Shown: positions 1 to 10,921, counted from the stretch's first letter. The stretch: 64,000 nt of DNA from an uncultured Treponema sp. (GCF_934725225.1 NZ_CAKVAM010000002.1:62001-126000), one strand, 5' to 3'. Program-made: numbers and translations. Notes: generated from the letters alone by a model not told the origin.

Positions 1-3000
1 AAAGTTGACGGAGCAATCAGAAGCTATGAGAAAAAAGTTGTGCTGGAGCTTGAAAAAAATACTGGCATGAAAATTTCATACAAATCTTTGTCGCCGTCCA
101 TTTTATCAAAAATCTGCATAAAAGGTATAGAGGTTTTGGATTCAAAAAGCGGACAGCAAATTATTTTTGTAAATAAAATTTATGTTCATTTCAGTTTGCC
201 AAAAATCTTAAAAGGTGATTTTGAAAATGATTTTGAAAAACTTTTGGTAAAAGACGCTTCTGTAAATATTATCAGTAAAAAAAATTCTGCAAAAACTGTT
301 TCGCAAGAAAATGGTTCAGCTGAAAATTCTTTTGAAAAAATTGAATCCTTGGTAAAAAAAATTGCCTTCATTCTTCCTTTTGATGTTCAGGTAAAAAATT
401 TTAAATTAAATTTTACTGCGGAAAATAAAAGTTTTTCTTTGGTATTAAAAAATTTTTATTTTGGAAAAAATGAAAATTCTATTGACGCTTGGTTAAAATC
501 CGAAGGAAACTTTTTGTTTTATTCTGGTGAAAAAAGTTTTGGCGCGGCTTTTGCTTTGAACGGAAGGATTTTAAATTCTATTTCTGGAAGTTCCTGCACT
601 GTAAAACTTGACAATTATTCTAAGGCTGACGTTTCGCTTCGGAAATTTGAATTGCTTGCGGCTTATAAAAGTCCCAAGATTGAAATATTTTCTGTGCGTG
701 AAGTTTTTCCTTTTTCCGCGATGCTTTCCTTTGATGTTAGTTCAAAAAAAATTTTAGCAAAGTTAAAGTCGAATTCTTTTGATCCGCTTAAAGTTGTTAG
801 AACTCAAAAACTTCATCCTGTTGTGAATTTTTTTAAGGGAACTATTTTTTCAACTGATTCAGAATTTTCATTTGATTTAAATTCGCTAAAATATAATTGG
901 AAATCAAAAACTTTTTTTTCATTGCCCAGGCGTTTTTCAAAAGATACGCAGACTTTAAATGTTGAAGCTTCAGGAAATAACACTGATATAAATGTAAAAA
1001 AAATTTCTGCGTCCGGCGGAATTGTGCAAGGAACTTTTGAAGGTTCTTTTTATATTCCAAAGCTTCAACCTTCTGGATATTTGAATCTTGAACATTATGC
1101 TTTTTCTAATGGAAATAAAATTTCTGGTGAGATTTTTTTTGAGCCGCGAAAAGACAAGGGCTTTGATTTTTTTATTCCGCAATTGTATTTTGGAGATTAC
1201 AGTTGCTTCACGGCTTTTCAAGGATATTCGTCGCTTGGAACGTCTATTGAGCTTGCATTTGAAGCTAGCGATTATTCGCATCTTGAATACGGTGAGCCAG
1301 GAACTATAAATGCGAGTGGAAGTCTTCAGCTTGGAAAAAATATGTACTTGCAGGCTTCTGCTGAATTAAAAAATTTCTTTGTTGAAACAGGCGTTAAGAC
1401 TGGAGCTTTTTTTACAGAAAAAAATGGAAAGAATGTTTTAAACAAAGTTGTTGAAATTTCCGAGCCTTATATTTCAAACGTTGAAGCTTACTTTGCCACA
1501 GATTTTAAAGATTACAATTACAATTCTCCGCTTGCAATTTTTGCCAACACAAAAAAAGATAAAGAAGTTTTGCTTTTGTCTGTTGATGGCACAGGCGGAA
1601 AAACTGGAACTTCTGTTCAAGTAAGCAAAGCTGATTTGATTTATGGAAAAAATTCATTGAGTGCATCCGGCGGACTTGATGTGGAATTTCCAAAACACCA
1701 GATGACATTTTCTTCAGACTTTAGTTTTAACTCGATTCCTTATGCGTTTAATGGACTTTTTGTTTTTGGAGACTGGCTGAATATTTCAGGCGATTACGGA
1801 CTTGATGTTGCTGTTGACTTTAAAAATTTTATCGACGGCTCTTTGCGTTTTAAGGATTTGCCTGTTTCCGTAAAAGATTTTACGGTTGCATTTTCTTTGG
1901 ATTCTAATTTTTCAGTTTTGTCAAAAGATGACTGGAACTTTTTTATTGAAAATTTTTCCGCTTCTGAACTTTCTGGAAAATTCCGTTTGAATCCGGAACT
2001 TGCTATAAAAGGCGAGGTGAATGAAAAAAGCTTTCTTGCTTCTAGCGTTGTTTACAAAGATTCTTTTGCGCAGCTGGAAGGCGAGGGCTATGCTTTTTGG
2101 AATATAAATGAAAAAATTTTTGACAGCTCAACTTTGTCTGTTCAGCTGAAAGATTCAAAAAGTTCTGAAAAAATTTCTTTTCAAGCTGAGCTTACAAATC
2201 CTACGAGAGAAATTTTTTCAATAGATAATTTAAAACGCAACTTTTATTTTTCAGCCGGAGCAAAAGTCGAGTCGTTTCCTTTTAGCCGTTTTCTTTTAAG
2301 GCAAAATGAAAATAATGTTTTAAATGCGGAACTGTCTGCAAGCGGAACTTTTGAAAATCCGTATTTGTCTGCAAAATTAATAGATTCTTCTGTTCTGCTT
2401 GGCGGTTCGAATTTGACGGCATCGGCAGAAGCTTCTTTAATAGAAAATATTTTTACAATTTCAAGCGCGGACATTTCATGGAAAAATTTTCAGATAGATT
2501 CAGTTTCTTCAAATATTGACTTTGAAACTTTTTCTGGAACTGCTTCATTAAAAGCCAAGGCTCATGCTGGAGAAAAGAGAATTGAAACGGGAATCGAACT
2601 TGCGCTTTCAAATCTTTCTGAAAATCCAGAAGGCTTTTTCCCGGAAGCCTATTCAGTTGAAACAATTTTTGCTTCAGTTGAAAGCGAGCTTGTTACAGAT
2701 TTTGTTCCGTTTAAATTTTCTGTAATCCGTTCTCCGGGAAGATTCGATATTGTTACTGACGAAAATCTCGGCGCGTTTGGAGAAATTCTTGATGATGGAA
2801 AAATCAGTTTTTCTGTTGGCAAAGACAAGCCGCTTCATTTTGATTTGAACGGAAACATAAAAAAACAAATTGTTGATCTTGATTTTGAAAATATTTTCTG
2901 GGACGTTTCAAGATGCGCCCGCATTTTTAATTCAAAACTTTTTTCTATTTATTCTGCGATTGTTGAAGGAAATTTAAATTTGTCTGGAGTCATCACAGAT

Positions 3001-4308
3001 CCTGATCTAGACGGACGATTTGTTGTTTCTGATGTTGACTTTAATCTTCCGCAGTTTGTTCCAGAGCATTTTACAACTGCCGAAATGAATGTTGATTTTT
3101 CGCAGGAAGAAATTTCAATTCCAGAAACAAACTTTAAAATCAAAGACGGAATTCTTGCGGCGAATGCGGTCGTTTCCTTGGACAGATTGTCGCTTGGAAC
3201 TCTTGAGCTGAACCTTGCGACTTTGGAAGACGAGGATATTCCAATCGACTCAAAAGTTTCATACTTTAGAATAAAAGGCTACACTTCTGTTGACGCTTCT
3301 CTTGTCATGGAAGATCGTTCTGTAAGTTTGAATGGTTCTGTCGGCTTGCGGAATGCTGAACTTTCAGTTTCCATGAACGCCTCTGATTTTACTCAAAAGA
3401 AAAAGCCCGCCGCGTCAAACGACATTGACTTTTCAATAAACTTGGATTTGATGATTGGAAAAAAAGTTCAGATTGCGATAAATCCGCTGGTTAGAAGTCT
3501 TGTTGCTCCGTCAACTCCGATTTCTGTAAACGCTGATACAGCGACTGGACTTTGGGGAATAAAAGGCGACATTGTTTTGCGCGGAGGAGAAGTTTCGTAT
3601 TTAAGCCGGAACTTTTATCTTAAGCAAGGTCAGCTGATTTTGGATGAAACCCAGAATAAATTTGATCCTGTTATAACTGTCCGCGCGGAAACTCGTGAGC
3701 ACGATACAAACGGCGATCCTGTTACAATTACGCTTTCCGCAATTTCGCAGAATATTTCAAGATTCAATGCGGTTCTTTCTTCCAGTCCTGCGAAGTCAGA
3801 AAATGAAATTATGGAAATTTTGGGGCAGATTGCTTCAGGCGATGCGTCTTCTGTCGGAAACTTTCTTGTTGCTGCAGGCGACTATGGAGTTCAAGTTACG
3901 CTTCTTAGAAAAATTGAAAGTGCATTGCGTGATTTGAGTAATTTTGATATATTTTCTGTCAGAACCACTATCCTGCAGAATTCAATTATGCAGGGACTCA
4001 ATATGAACAGAGCTTCTGATAATAATTCTATAATTGGTAACTTATTTGACAATTCGACTGTTTATATTGGTAAATACTTCGGCGATGACATTTATGCTGA
4101 TGCTTTGCTGCATTGGACTTATGACAAGACTAAAGTTGATTCTGGCGGAACTTCGGGCAGCGGTCTTGTTTTTCAGCCGGAAATCGGTTTGGAATTTGAA
4201 GCGCCTTTTGCCAACATAAGATGGAATTTTGCTCCTGACTTGGGTGAACTCCAGCAATCGTGGACACAGGCAACTTCTATTACACTGTCATGGCGTGTAT
4301 CATTCTAA
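1..4308 (+). CDS. tamB: TamB-like inner-membrane translocation/assembly protein (5' end outside window)
   Basis: The reading frame is open from base 1, so the gene starts before the window; the GTG at 40 is not needed as a start. About 1435 residues are visible. The long beta-rich, low-complexity body and a C-terminal part (roughly the last 350 residues) containing DIDFSINLDLMIGKKVQI, GLWGIKGDIVLRGGEVSYL and DPVITVRAETRE are typical of the TamB/AsmA-like DUF490 family, and the protein ends in an aromatic beta strand (LSWRVSF). Family knowledge: TamB spans the periplasm from an N-terminal inner-membrane anchor and helps outer-membrane protein insertion or phospholipid transport. The next gene, 21 bp downstream, is bamA, the arrangement known in T. 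pallidum, which supports the call. Confidence 0.88.
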   Translation, partial: KVDGAIRSYEKKVVLELEKNTGMKISYKSLSPSILSKICIKGIEVLDSKSGQQIIFVNKIYVHFSLPKILKGDFENDFEKLLVKDASVNIISKKNSAKTVSQENGSAENSFEKIESLVKKIAFILPFDVQVKNFKLNFTAENKSFSLVLKNFYFGKNENSIDAWLKSEGNFLFYSGEKSFGAAFALNGRILNSISGSSCTVKLDNYSKADVSLRKFELLAAYKSPKIEIFSVREVFPFSAMLSFDVSSKKILAKLKSNSFDPLKVVRTQKLHPVVNFFKGTIFSTDSEFSFDLNSLKYNWKSKTFFSLPRRFSKDTQTLNVEASGNNTDINVKKISASGGIVQGTFEGSFYIPKLQPSGYLNLEHYAFSNGNKISGEIFFEPRKDKGFDFFIPQLYFGDYSCFTAFQGYSSLGTSIELAFEASDYSHLEYGEPGTINASGSLQLGKNMYLQASAELKNFFVETGVKTGAFFTEKNGKNVLNKVVEISEPYISNVEAYFATDFKDYNYNSPLAIFANTKKDKEVLLLSVDGTGGKTGTSVQVSKADLIYGKNSLSASGGLDVEFPKHQMTFSSDFSFNSIPYAFNGLFVFGDWLNISGDYGLDVAVDFKNFIDGSLRFKDLPVSVKDFTVAFSLDSNFSVLSKDDWNFFIENFSASELSGKFRLNPELAIKGEVNEKSFLASSVVYKDSFAQLEGEGYAFWNINEKIFDSSTLSVQLKDSKSSEKISFQAELTNPTREIFSIDNLKRNFYFSAGAKVESFPFSRFLLRQNENNVLNAELSASGTFENPYLSAKLIDSSVLLGGSNLTASAEASLIENIFTISSADISWKNFQIDSVSSNIDFETFSGTASLKAKAHAGEKRIETGIELALSNLSENPEGFFPEAYSVETIFASVESELVTDFVPFKFSVIRSPGRFDIVTDENLGAFGEILDDGKISFSVGKDKPLHFDLNGNIKKQIVDLDFENIFWDVSRCARIFNSKLFSIYSAIVEGNLNLSGVITDPDLDGRFVVSDVDFNLPQFVPEHFTTAEMNVDFSQEEISIPETNFKIKDGILAANAVVSLDRLSLGTLELNLATLEDEDIPIDSKVSYFRIKGYTSVDASLVMEDRSVSLNGSVGLRNAELSVSMNASDFTQKKKPAASNDIDFSINLDLMIGKKVQIAINPLVRSLVAPSTPISVNADTATGLWGIKGDIVLRGGEVSYLSRNFYLKQGQLILDETQNKFDPVITVRAETREHDTNGDPVTITLSAISQNISRFNAVLSSSPAKSENEIMEILGQIASGDASSVGNFLVAAGDYGVQVTLLRKIESALRDLSNFDIFSVRTTILQNSIMQGLNMNRASDNNSIIGNLFDNSTVYIGKYFGDDIYADALLHWTYDKTKVDSGGTSGSGLVFQPEIGLEFEAPFANIRWNFAPDLGELQQSWTQATSITLSWRVSF

Positions 4309-4329
4309 CGATATAGAGGATTTTATTTT

Positions 4330-6807
4330 ATGCGCGTTAAGAACACTTTTTTTGTGTTTGCTGTTTTTTGTGTTGCGGCTATTTTTTCTGCTGCTCCTGT
4401 TTTTTCTCAGACAGATTCGGAAGATTGGTTTTACGGAAAGCCTATAAAAAATATAGTTTTTGACAATTTGAAAAATGTAAAGCAAAGCGACTTGGACGGC
4501 GTTACAAGCAGTTTTATAAGCAAGCCGTTTTCTGATGATTTAATCAGCGAGCTTTATGACAGAGTTTTTTCCCTTGAATATTTTGACGATGTTGAAATCA
4601 AAGCTGCAAAAAATACCGACAACGGCAAAACCGTAAATCTTATATTGAGTGTTGTTGAGCGTCCTGTCGTTATAAAATTAAATTTTGATGGAAACAGATA
4701 TATTCATGATGCTGATTTAAAGTCAAAAATTTCCTTAAAGGCAAAAGACATTTTTGTAGAAAGCAAAGTTCTTGAAGACGAAAGAGCCATCAGGAATTAT
4801 TATATTGAAAAAGGCTATACAAAAATTTCTGTAGAATCTTCTTTTGAAATGCGCGATGACGGAGCTTATGTTACTTTTAAAATCAAGGAAGGCCGTCAGA
4901 CTGTTGTAAAAAGCATTGGCTTTGCCGGAAATCAAGTTGTTTCCTCAAAAACTCTTAAAGGAAAAATTTCATTAAAGGAAGCCGGACTTTTTAAGAAAGG
5001 GTCATTTCAGGAATCGTCTTTGTCTGCGGATTCAAGGGCGATTGTTGCTTATTATCAGAACCGCGGATATGCAGATGCGAAAGTTGTAAATATTGATCAA
5101 AAAACTTCATACAATGAACAAAAGAACCGCGAGGAAATTGAAATAACTTTTGAGATTCAGGAAGGAATTCAGTACAACTTCGGCGGAATTACTTTTGACG
5201 GAAACCATGTTTTTACAACTGAAGAACTTGAAAATCTCGTTACCCTGAAAACTGGCGCGGTTTACAACGAAACAAAATTTCAAGAAACAAGAATGAATAT
5301 TCAGAACTTGTATTATGAAAATGGCTACACTTCAAACAGATTTGCAACTGACATAAACAAAGATGCGGAATCCAAAGTTATTTCATATACAATCAGAATT
5401 CAGGAAAATCCGCGGAGCCACATTGAAAATATCATTATAAAAGGAAATGAAAAAACAAAGGATTTTGTTATCCGCCGTGAAATTCCAATTGAAGAAGGCG
5501 ATATTTTTTCAAATGCAAAAATTTCAAACGGAATGAGAAACCTTTACAATCTTCAGTATTTTTCTGCGGTTTCCCCGGAAGTTCTTCAAGGCTCAGAAGA
5601 AAATCTTGTTGATATTGTTTTCACTGTGGAAGAGCAGAGCACGACTTCGCTTGACTTTGGATTTACATTCAGCGGAGTTTCAGACCCTGGAGAAATTCCG
5701 ATTGCGCTTACTGCAAGAATTCAGGATTCAAATATTTTTGGCGAAGGAAAACTTGCTTCTGTTGGAACAACGCTTTCCACAAACGAGCAGTCAGTTTCTT
5801 TGAGCTACGGTCAGAGCTGGCTTTTCAACAAACCTATAAGCACAAATGTTTCGCTTAGCTATTCTCATTCAAACAATTATGCTTTAAGAGACAAAATTCT
5901 TCCGAGCGGCGATATTGACAATGATTACTATTATATGCAGTATGAGCAGAATCAGTTTAGCCTTGGACTTTCTTTAGGACATCGCTGGACTCCGAACTTT
6001 GCAATTCTTACACTTTCTGGCGGCGTTACGAGCAGCCTTATTAACAATCTTTACGATGATTCGCTTTGGATTCCTTATGATACTTCAATAAGCCAGTATT
6101 CGGATAACTGGGAACCGCGCAATTCTATCTGGACTTCATTTTCTATGGACGGAAGAAATATTTCCTGGGATCCTTCAAGCGGATGGTTTGCAAGCCAGCG
6201 TCTTTCTTGGTACGGACTTATGCACGAAGGATTTTTGCCTTTTGCGCCTGACTGGGGAGAAACTGAATTCTATTTGCGCACAGACACAAAAGCTGAAAAA
6301 TATTTTACTCTTGTAAATAAACCGATAACAGACAGCTGGGCATTGAAGCTTGTTCTTATGGGATATTCTGGGCTTTCGTTCCAGTTCTCGGCTTTGGATT
6401 CAACAATAAAAAAGAACAACCAGCTTTATATAGACGGAATGTTCAATGGACGCGGCTGGACAATTTACAATTCAGACAAAGGCCGCGGAAAAGCTTTGTG
6501 GTGCAACTCGCTTGAACTTAGAATGCCTGTGATTCCGGGAATTTTCTCGCTTGACCTTTGGGGCGATGCAGTTGCAATTACAGATGAGCCTTATCAGTTC
6601 TTTAATTTAAAAGAAGAAGACTGGTACTTTAGTTTTGGTCCGAGCTTTAGATTTTCTATTCAGCAGTTTCCTTTGCGCCTTTTGTTTGCAAACACATTTA
6701 AAATCAAAGATGGTTCTCCTGTGTTCACGGATCAGGACGGAGACGGAGATTACAATTGGAGAAAGAACTGGAATTTTGTTCTTTCATTCAGCATGACAAA
6801 CCGCTAG
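4330..6807 (+). CDS. bamA: Outer membrane protein assembly factor BamA
   Basis: 825 residues. A signal peptide (residues 1 to about 27, ending FSQ) is followed by about five POTRA repeats (roughly 33-435) and a C-terminal 16-strand type barrel (about 450-825), the standard Omp85 layout. POTRA hallmarks such as GNRYIHDADL, GNQVVSSKTL, GNHVFTTEEL and GNEKTKDFVI recur at about 80-residue intervals. The barrel has a GRGW segment where the loop-6 RGF motif is expected. The last residues are FSMTNR rather than a terminal aromatic, slightly unusual for an outer-membrane barrel. BamA inserts beta-barrel proteins into the outer membrane. It lies between tamB and the Skp-like chaperone gene, so the three probably form one envelope-biogenesis operon. 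Confidence 0.95.
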   Translation: MRVKNTFFVFAVFCVAAIFSAAPVFSQTDSEDWFYGKPIKNIVFDNLKNVKQSDLDGVTSSFISKPFSDDLISELYDRVFSLEYFDDVEIKAAKNTDNGKTVNLILSVVERPVVIKLNFDGNRYIHDADLKSKISLKAKDIFVESKVLEDERAIRNYYIEKGYTKISVESSFEMRDDGAYVTFKIKEGRQTVVKSIGFAGNQVVSSKTLKGKISLKEAGLFKKGSFQESSLSADSRAIVAYYQNRGYADAKVVNIDQKTSYNEQKNREEIEITFEIQEGIQYNFGGITFDGNHVFTTEELENLVTLKTGAVYNETKFQETRMNIQNLYYENGYTSNRFATDINKDAESKVISYTIRIQENPRSHIENIIIKGNEKTKDFVIRREIPIEEGDIFSNAKISNGMRNLYNLQYFSAVSPEVLQGSEENLVDIVFTVEEQSTTSLDFGFTFSGVSDPGEIPIALTARIQDSNIFGEGKLASVGTTLSTNEQSVSLSYGQSWLFNKPISTNVSLSYSHSNNYALRDKILPSGDIDNDYYYMQYEQNQFSLGLSLGHRWTPNFAILTLSGGVTSSLINNLYDDSLWIPYDTSISQYSDNWEPRNSIWTSFSMDGRNISWDPSSGWFASQRLSWYGLMHEGFLPFAPDWGETEFYLRTDTKAEKYFTLVNKPITDSWALKLVLMGYSGLSFQFSALDSTIKKNNQLYIDGMFNGRGWTIYNSDKGRGKALWCNSLELRMPVIPGIFSLDLWGDAVAITDEPYQFFNLKEEDWYFSFGPSFRFSIQQFPLRLLFANTFKIKDGSPVFTDQDGDGDYNWRKNWNFVLSFSMTNR

Positions 6808-6845
6808 TTTTTTACGCTTGAAATTTAAAATTAATTGGAGTTTTT

Positions 6846-7379
6846 ATGAAAGTTTTTTTTACAAAAAAAATTGCTGTTTTTGCTTTGCTTGGAATTTTTT
6901 CAGCGGCATTTTCGTTCGCGCAGCAGATTACAAAATTCGCTGTTGTAGATACTTCAAAAGTGTATCAGGCATATTTTAGAAATTCAGCTCCTGTAAGAAA
7001 TTACGAAAATAAAAAAGAAGAATTTAAAAGAGAAATCGACCGGCTTGTTGCAGAGCTTCAGCGTTTGAATGATCAGAAAATAGAATTTGAGCGCAAAGGC
7101 AATGACACGGAAGCTATGAAAATTGAAGCGCAGATTACAAAGAAATCAGATTTTATAAATGAATATACAAATGCAAAAAACACTGAGCTTGAGTCCTTAA
7201 AAAAATCGCTTCAGGAAAACAACAGCTTCTACAAAAAACTTTATGACACACTTGCGCGCGTTGCGGAAACTGGCGGCTACAGTATGATTTTAAATCTTCA
7301 GGAATCAAACGCAATTTTGTGGTACAGTTCTTCTGTTGATATTACAGATCAAGTTATTTCGCAGCTTGGACTTATGTGA
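6846..7379 (+). CDS. skp: OmpH/Skp-family periplasmic chaperone
   Basis: 177 residues: a cleavable signal peptide (about 1-25, ending SFAQQ), then KFAVVDTSKVYQAYF, the usual N-terminal strand of OmpH/Skp proteins, and a charged helical coiled coil at about 45-130. Skp trimers hold unfolded outer-membrane proteins and deliver them to the BAM complex. A TTGGAG ribosome-binding site precedes the ATG. It lies 38 bp after bamA and 67 bp before mutS, the order known for T. pallidum. Confidence 0.88.
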   Translation: MKVFFTKKIAVFALLGIFSAAFSFAQQITKFAVVDTSKVYQAYFRNSAPVRNYENKKEEFKREIDRLVAELQRLNDQKIEFERKGNDTEAMKIEAQITKKSDFINEYTNAKNTELESLKKSLQENNSFYKKLYDTLARVAETGGYSMILNLQESNAILWYSSSVDITDQVISQLGLM

Positions 7380-7446
7380 TTTTATAAAAATGGAAACCTG
7401 CCTTTGAATTTTCATTCAGGCAATGGTCTGAAATTTGGAGCAAAAA

Positions 7447-10038
7447 ATGGCAGAAGAAACCCCGGTTATCACTCAGTATCTTGGAATAAAAAAACAGCAC
7501 CCGAATGATGTTTTGTTTTTCAGGCTAGGGGATTTTTATGAAATGTTTAATGAAGATGCTGTTGAAGTTTCGCGGCTTTTAAATCTTACATTGACGCATA
7601 AAGGCGACAATCCCATGTGCGGCATTCCGTATCATTCTGCAAAAGGTTATATCGCACGGCTTCTTCGGATGGGAAAAAAAGTTGCGGTTGCAGAGCAGGT
7701 TGGCGAAGTTGCAAAACGCGGACTTACAGAGCGCAAGGTTGTTGAAGTTGTAACGCCGGGAACTGCCGTTGAAAGCGAATATCTTGACGGCGGCTCAAAT
7801 AATTTTCTTGCTTCCATTTTTATTTCCGGCGGATTTGCAGGACTTGCTTACATTGATGTAACGACTGGAGAATTTCGGGCTACGAAATTTCCCGAATCTA
7901 AATTTGCAGAAAATGTTTCCAAAGAGCTTGGAAGGTGCAGCCCAAAAGAAATAATTCTTCCAGAAAGTTTAAAAAGCAACAAAGAAATTCAAACTATTCT
8001 TGAAACAATTTCGGTTGCGTCTGTTTCCTGGTATCCGGACTGGCACTTCAATGCTGAAAAAAATTATGAGCATCTTGTAAAACAATTTAAAGTTGCGAAT
8101 TTAAATTCATTTTCACTTACAAAAGAAAGTCCAGAAGTTCCTCCAGCGGGATTTCTTCTTGATTATATAGAAAAAACTACGAATGCGCCTGTTTCGCATA
8201 TTTCAGGAATTTCAGTTTATCAGGATTCGCAGTTTGTGATAATTGATGATTCTTCGCGCCGAAATCTTGAAATCACTTTTAATTTGCGCGACGGAACTTC
8301 TAGCTATACTTTGCTCGAATCTGTGAGCAATACAAAAACTGCAATGGGAAGCCGCCTTTTGCGCTCCTGGCTTTCTTTTCCGCTTACAAATGAAAACGAA
8401 ATAAATTCAAGACAGAACCACGTTGAGCTTTTTGTAAAAGACAGAAATTTGCTTCATTGTGTGCGTGAAAATCTTGACGGAATTCTTGACGTTGAGCGGC
8501 TGGCTGGAAGAATTGCGATGGACAGGGCTCATGCAAAAGATTTGCAGGCTTTAAAAGCAAGTCTAAAATTTTGGCTTAAGTCGCAGGCGATTTTGGAACG
8601 CTACGATTTTTCTATGCCTGAAAAAGATTCCGCGCAAAAAATTATTGACTTAATAGAAAATTCAATTGCGGAAGATCCTGCAACAGTTTTTACGGAAGGA
8701 CGGATTATAAAAGACGGCTGGTCGGAAGAACTTGATTACTGGAAAAAAGTGCGAAATGATTTTAACGGAATTCTTGAAGAATACATTGAATCAGAAAAAG
8801 AAAAAACTGGAATTCAAAATTTAAAAATAAAAAGCACTGGCAACCTTGGATATTTTATAGAAGTTACAAAAGGCAAGCTTGACAAAATTCCGCCGCATTT
8901 TATTATGCGCAGAACGCTTTTAAATGCCGAACGTTATACAACTGAAAAACTTCAGGAGCTTGAAAATTCGTTAAACGAATCCGGCGCAAAAATTCTTGAG
9001 CTTGAACACAATCTTTTTATTGAAGTTAGAAATGAATTGAAAAAATATATTCCGTATCTTCAGCAGGCTGCAAAAAAAATCGCTTACGTGGATGTTGTCT
9101 GTTCTTTCGCGGAATCGGCAATTCTTTATAATTGGAACCGTCCGCACATTTTGTCAGACAGCTTGGAATTTTCTGTAAAAAACGGAAGGCATCCTGTTGT
9201 TGAGCGTCATCTTCCTGCCGGTGAATTTGTTCCGAATGATGTTTCTCTTTGCGGCTCTGAGCCTGAAAATTCCGCGTCGTTTGCTTTGATTACAGGTCCG
9301 AACATGGCGGGAAAAAGCACATTTTTGCGTCAGAATGCTCTGATTGCGCTTCTTGCCCAGACTGGAAGTTTTGTTCCGGCTGATGAAGCGAAGATAGGAA
9401 TTGTTGACAGAATCTTTTGCCGTGTTGGAGCCAGCGATAATCTTGCGCGCGGAGAATCAACTTTTCTTGTTGAAATGACGGAAACTGCAAGAATACTTCG
9501 TTCCGCAACAAAAAATTCTCTTGTTATAATGGACGAAGTTGGTCGGGGAACTAGCACGGAAGATGGGCTTTCAATTGCCTGGGCTGTAAGCGAATATCTT
9601 TTAAATACATTGAAGTGCAAGACTTTTTTTGCAACGCATTATCATGAGCTTACAAGGCTTGAGCATAAGTCTTTGAAGCGGCTTTGCATGGCTGTTGCGG
9701 AAAACGGCAGCGATATTGTTTTCCTTAGAAAAGTTGTTGAAGGCTCAAGTGAAAACAGCTACGGAATTCATGTTGCCCGGCTTGCAGGAATTCCAAAATC
9801 CGTCATTGAGCGCGCAGGAAAAATCTTGGAAAAAATTCAAGGCGATGCGTCCGTTATAATTCCCGAAACTGAAACAGAAGAAGTTTCAAAAACAAAAGTT
9901 GAAATTTTTTCAGGCTCGTTGTTTTCCGAAGAAGAGCTTGTTCTTGACGAAATTCTTTCTTGCGACATTGACAACATGACTCCAATGGCGGCGTTGCAAA
10001 ATATTTTACGATGGAAAAAAAGTCTGGCTGAAAAATAA
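7447..10038 (+). CDS. mutS: DNA mismatch repair protein MutS
   Basis: 863 residues from the ATG at 7447, chosen because GGAG lies 6 bp upstream at 7437-7440; an in-frame TTG at 7435 would overlap that site. The N-terminal mismatch-reading motif FYEMF is present, and a complete ABC-type ATPase domain: Walker A TGPNMAGKS near residue 615, Walker B in DEVGRGTSTEDG, and the switch FATHYHEL. Length and motifs fit MutS1, which recognises mismatches and recruits MutL. No mutL is in the window. MutS activity bears on slippage at the two poly-G promoters reported here. Confidence 0.97.
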   Translation: MAEETPVITQYLGIKKQHPNDVLFFRLGDFYEMFNEDAVEVSRLLNLTLTHKGDNPMCGIPYHSAKGYIARLLRMGKKVAVAEQVGEVAKRGLTERKVVEVVTPGTAVESEYLDGGSNNFLASIFISGGFAGLAYIDVTTGEFRATKFPESKFAENVSKELGRCSPKEIILPESLKSNKEIQTILETISVASVSWYPDWHFNAEKNYEHLVKQFKVANLNSFSLTKESPEVPPAGFLLDYIEKTTNAPVSHISGISVYQDSQFVIIDDSSRRNLEITFNLRDGTSSYTLLESVSNTKTAMGSRLLRSWLSFPLTNENEINSRQNHVELFVKDRNLLHCVRENLDGILDVERLAGRIAMDRAHAKDLQALKASLKFWLKSQAILERYDFSMPEKDSAQKIIDLIENSIAEDPATVFTEGRIIKDGWSEELDYWKKVRNDFNGILEEYIESEKEKTGIQNLKIKSTGNLGYFIEVTKGKLDKIPPHFIMRRTLLNAERYTTEKLQELENSLNESGAKILELEHNLFIEVRNELKKYIPYLQQAAKKIAYVDVVCSFAESAILYNWNRPHILSDSLEFSVKNGRHPVVERHLPAGEFVPNDVSLCGSEPENSASFALITGPNMAGKSTFLRQNALIALLAQTGSFVPADEAKIGIVDRIFCRVGASDNLARGESTFLVEMTETARILRSATKNSLVIMDEVGRGTSTEDGLSIAWAVSEYLLNTLKCKTFFATHYHELTRLEHKSLKRLCMAVAENGSDIVFLRKVVEGSSENSYGIHVARLAGIPKSVIERAGKILEKIQGDASVIIPETETEEVSKTKVEIFSGSLFSEEELVLDEILSCDIDNMTPMAALQNILRWKKSLAEK

Positions 10039-10090
10039 ATTTTTTTTGCGAAAACTGCATTTTTTTTATTTTCCGGGTAATCATATATTG

Positions 10091-10852
10091 ATGACTTTTA
10101 GAAAATTTACAATTTATGATTTTAAGCGTTTTGCGATGCTTGCTTTGAATTTCATGTTTGGAAATGGAAAATGCTGCGTCTGCGGAAATTCCACTTTCAA
10201 TGGAAAAATTTGCATTTCGTGTTCGAAAAAACTTTATGATGAAGCGGAAAATTCTCATTGCGAAAAATGCCGTATCTGCGGAAAATCTTTAATCAGCGAA
10301 GATGAAATCTGCATGTCTTGCCGTGAAGAGCGCATTCTGAAAAATTCAGACAAAGTTGTTCCTGTTTTTCCATACAGGCTTTGGGCAAAAACTCTTTTGT
10401 TCGAATGGAAAATGCAGAACCAAAGAAGCCTTTCGCTTTTCTTTGCTGAAATTTGCAATTCAGTGATTAAAAAAAGAATTTCAGAAAATATTTTCATTGT
10501 TCCTGTTCCGCCTCGTCCTGGAAAAATAAAATCAAGAGGCTGGGATCAAATTGAAGAGCTTTCTGAAATTTTAAAAGTAAAATTTGGCTATAAAGTTTTA
10601 AAGTTTTTGGAGCGCACGGAAAAAATTCAGCAGAAAAAACTGGACAGAAAAAAACGCTTGTCTTCAAAAGGAAAAATTTATACAGAATCAAAACTTTTAA
10701 AGCGTCTTTGCTCTGAAAATTCTTTGCCAGAACAAGTGCTTTTGATTGACGATGTTTTGACAACAGGCGTTACTGTCGAAAGTTGCTGTGAGATTTTGAA
10801 AAATGCCGGAATTTCAAAAGTAGACGTTTTGTCTTTATTTGTGGTAGACTAG
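10091..10852 (+). CDS. comF: ComF-family phosphoribosyltransferase-like protein
   Basis: About 253 residues from the ATG at 10091; a TTG start at 10046 and later ATGs are possible and no strong ribosome-binding site decides between them. Two zinc-ribbon-like cysteine pairs (CCVCGNSTFNGKICISC and CRICGKSLISEDEICMSC) precede a phosphoribosyltransferase domain with the PRPP loop IDDVLTTGVT near residue 218, the ComFC/GntX architecture. In competent bacteria ComFC acts in DNA uptake; elsewhere its substrate is unclear. It follows mutS by about 50 bp on the same strand. Confidence 0.85.
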   Translation: MTFRKFTIYDFKRFAMLALNFMFGNGKCCVCGNSTFNGKICISCSKKLYDEAENSHCEKCRICGKSLISEDEICMSCREERILKNSDKVVPVFPYRLWAKTLLFEWKMQNQRSLSLFFAEICNSVIKKRISENIFIVPVPPRPGKIKSRGWDQIEELSEILKVKFGYKVLKFLERTEKIQQKKLDRKKRLSSKGKIYTESKLLKRLCSENSLPEQVLLIDDVLTTGVTVESCCEILKNAGISKVDVLSLFVVD

Positions 10853-10921
10853 AATTGTTTTATGAATTAAAATAATAGAAGCATTAGCTTTAAAATCTTT
10901 ATGGATTCATGGGAGAAATCT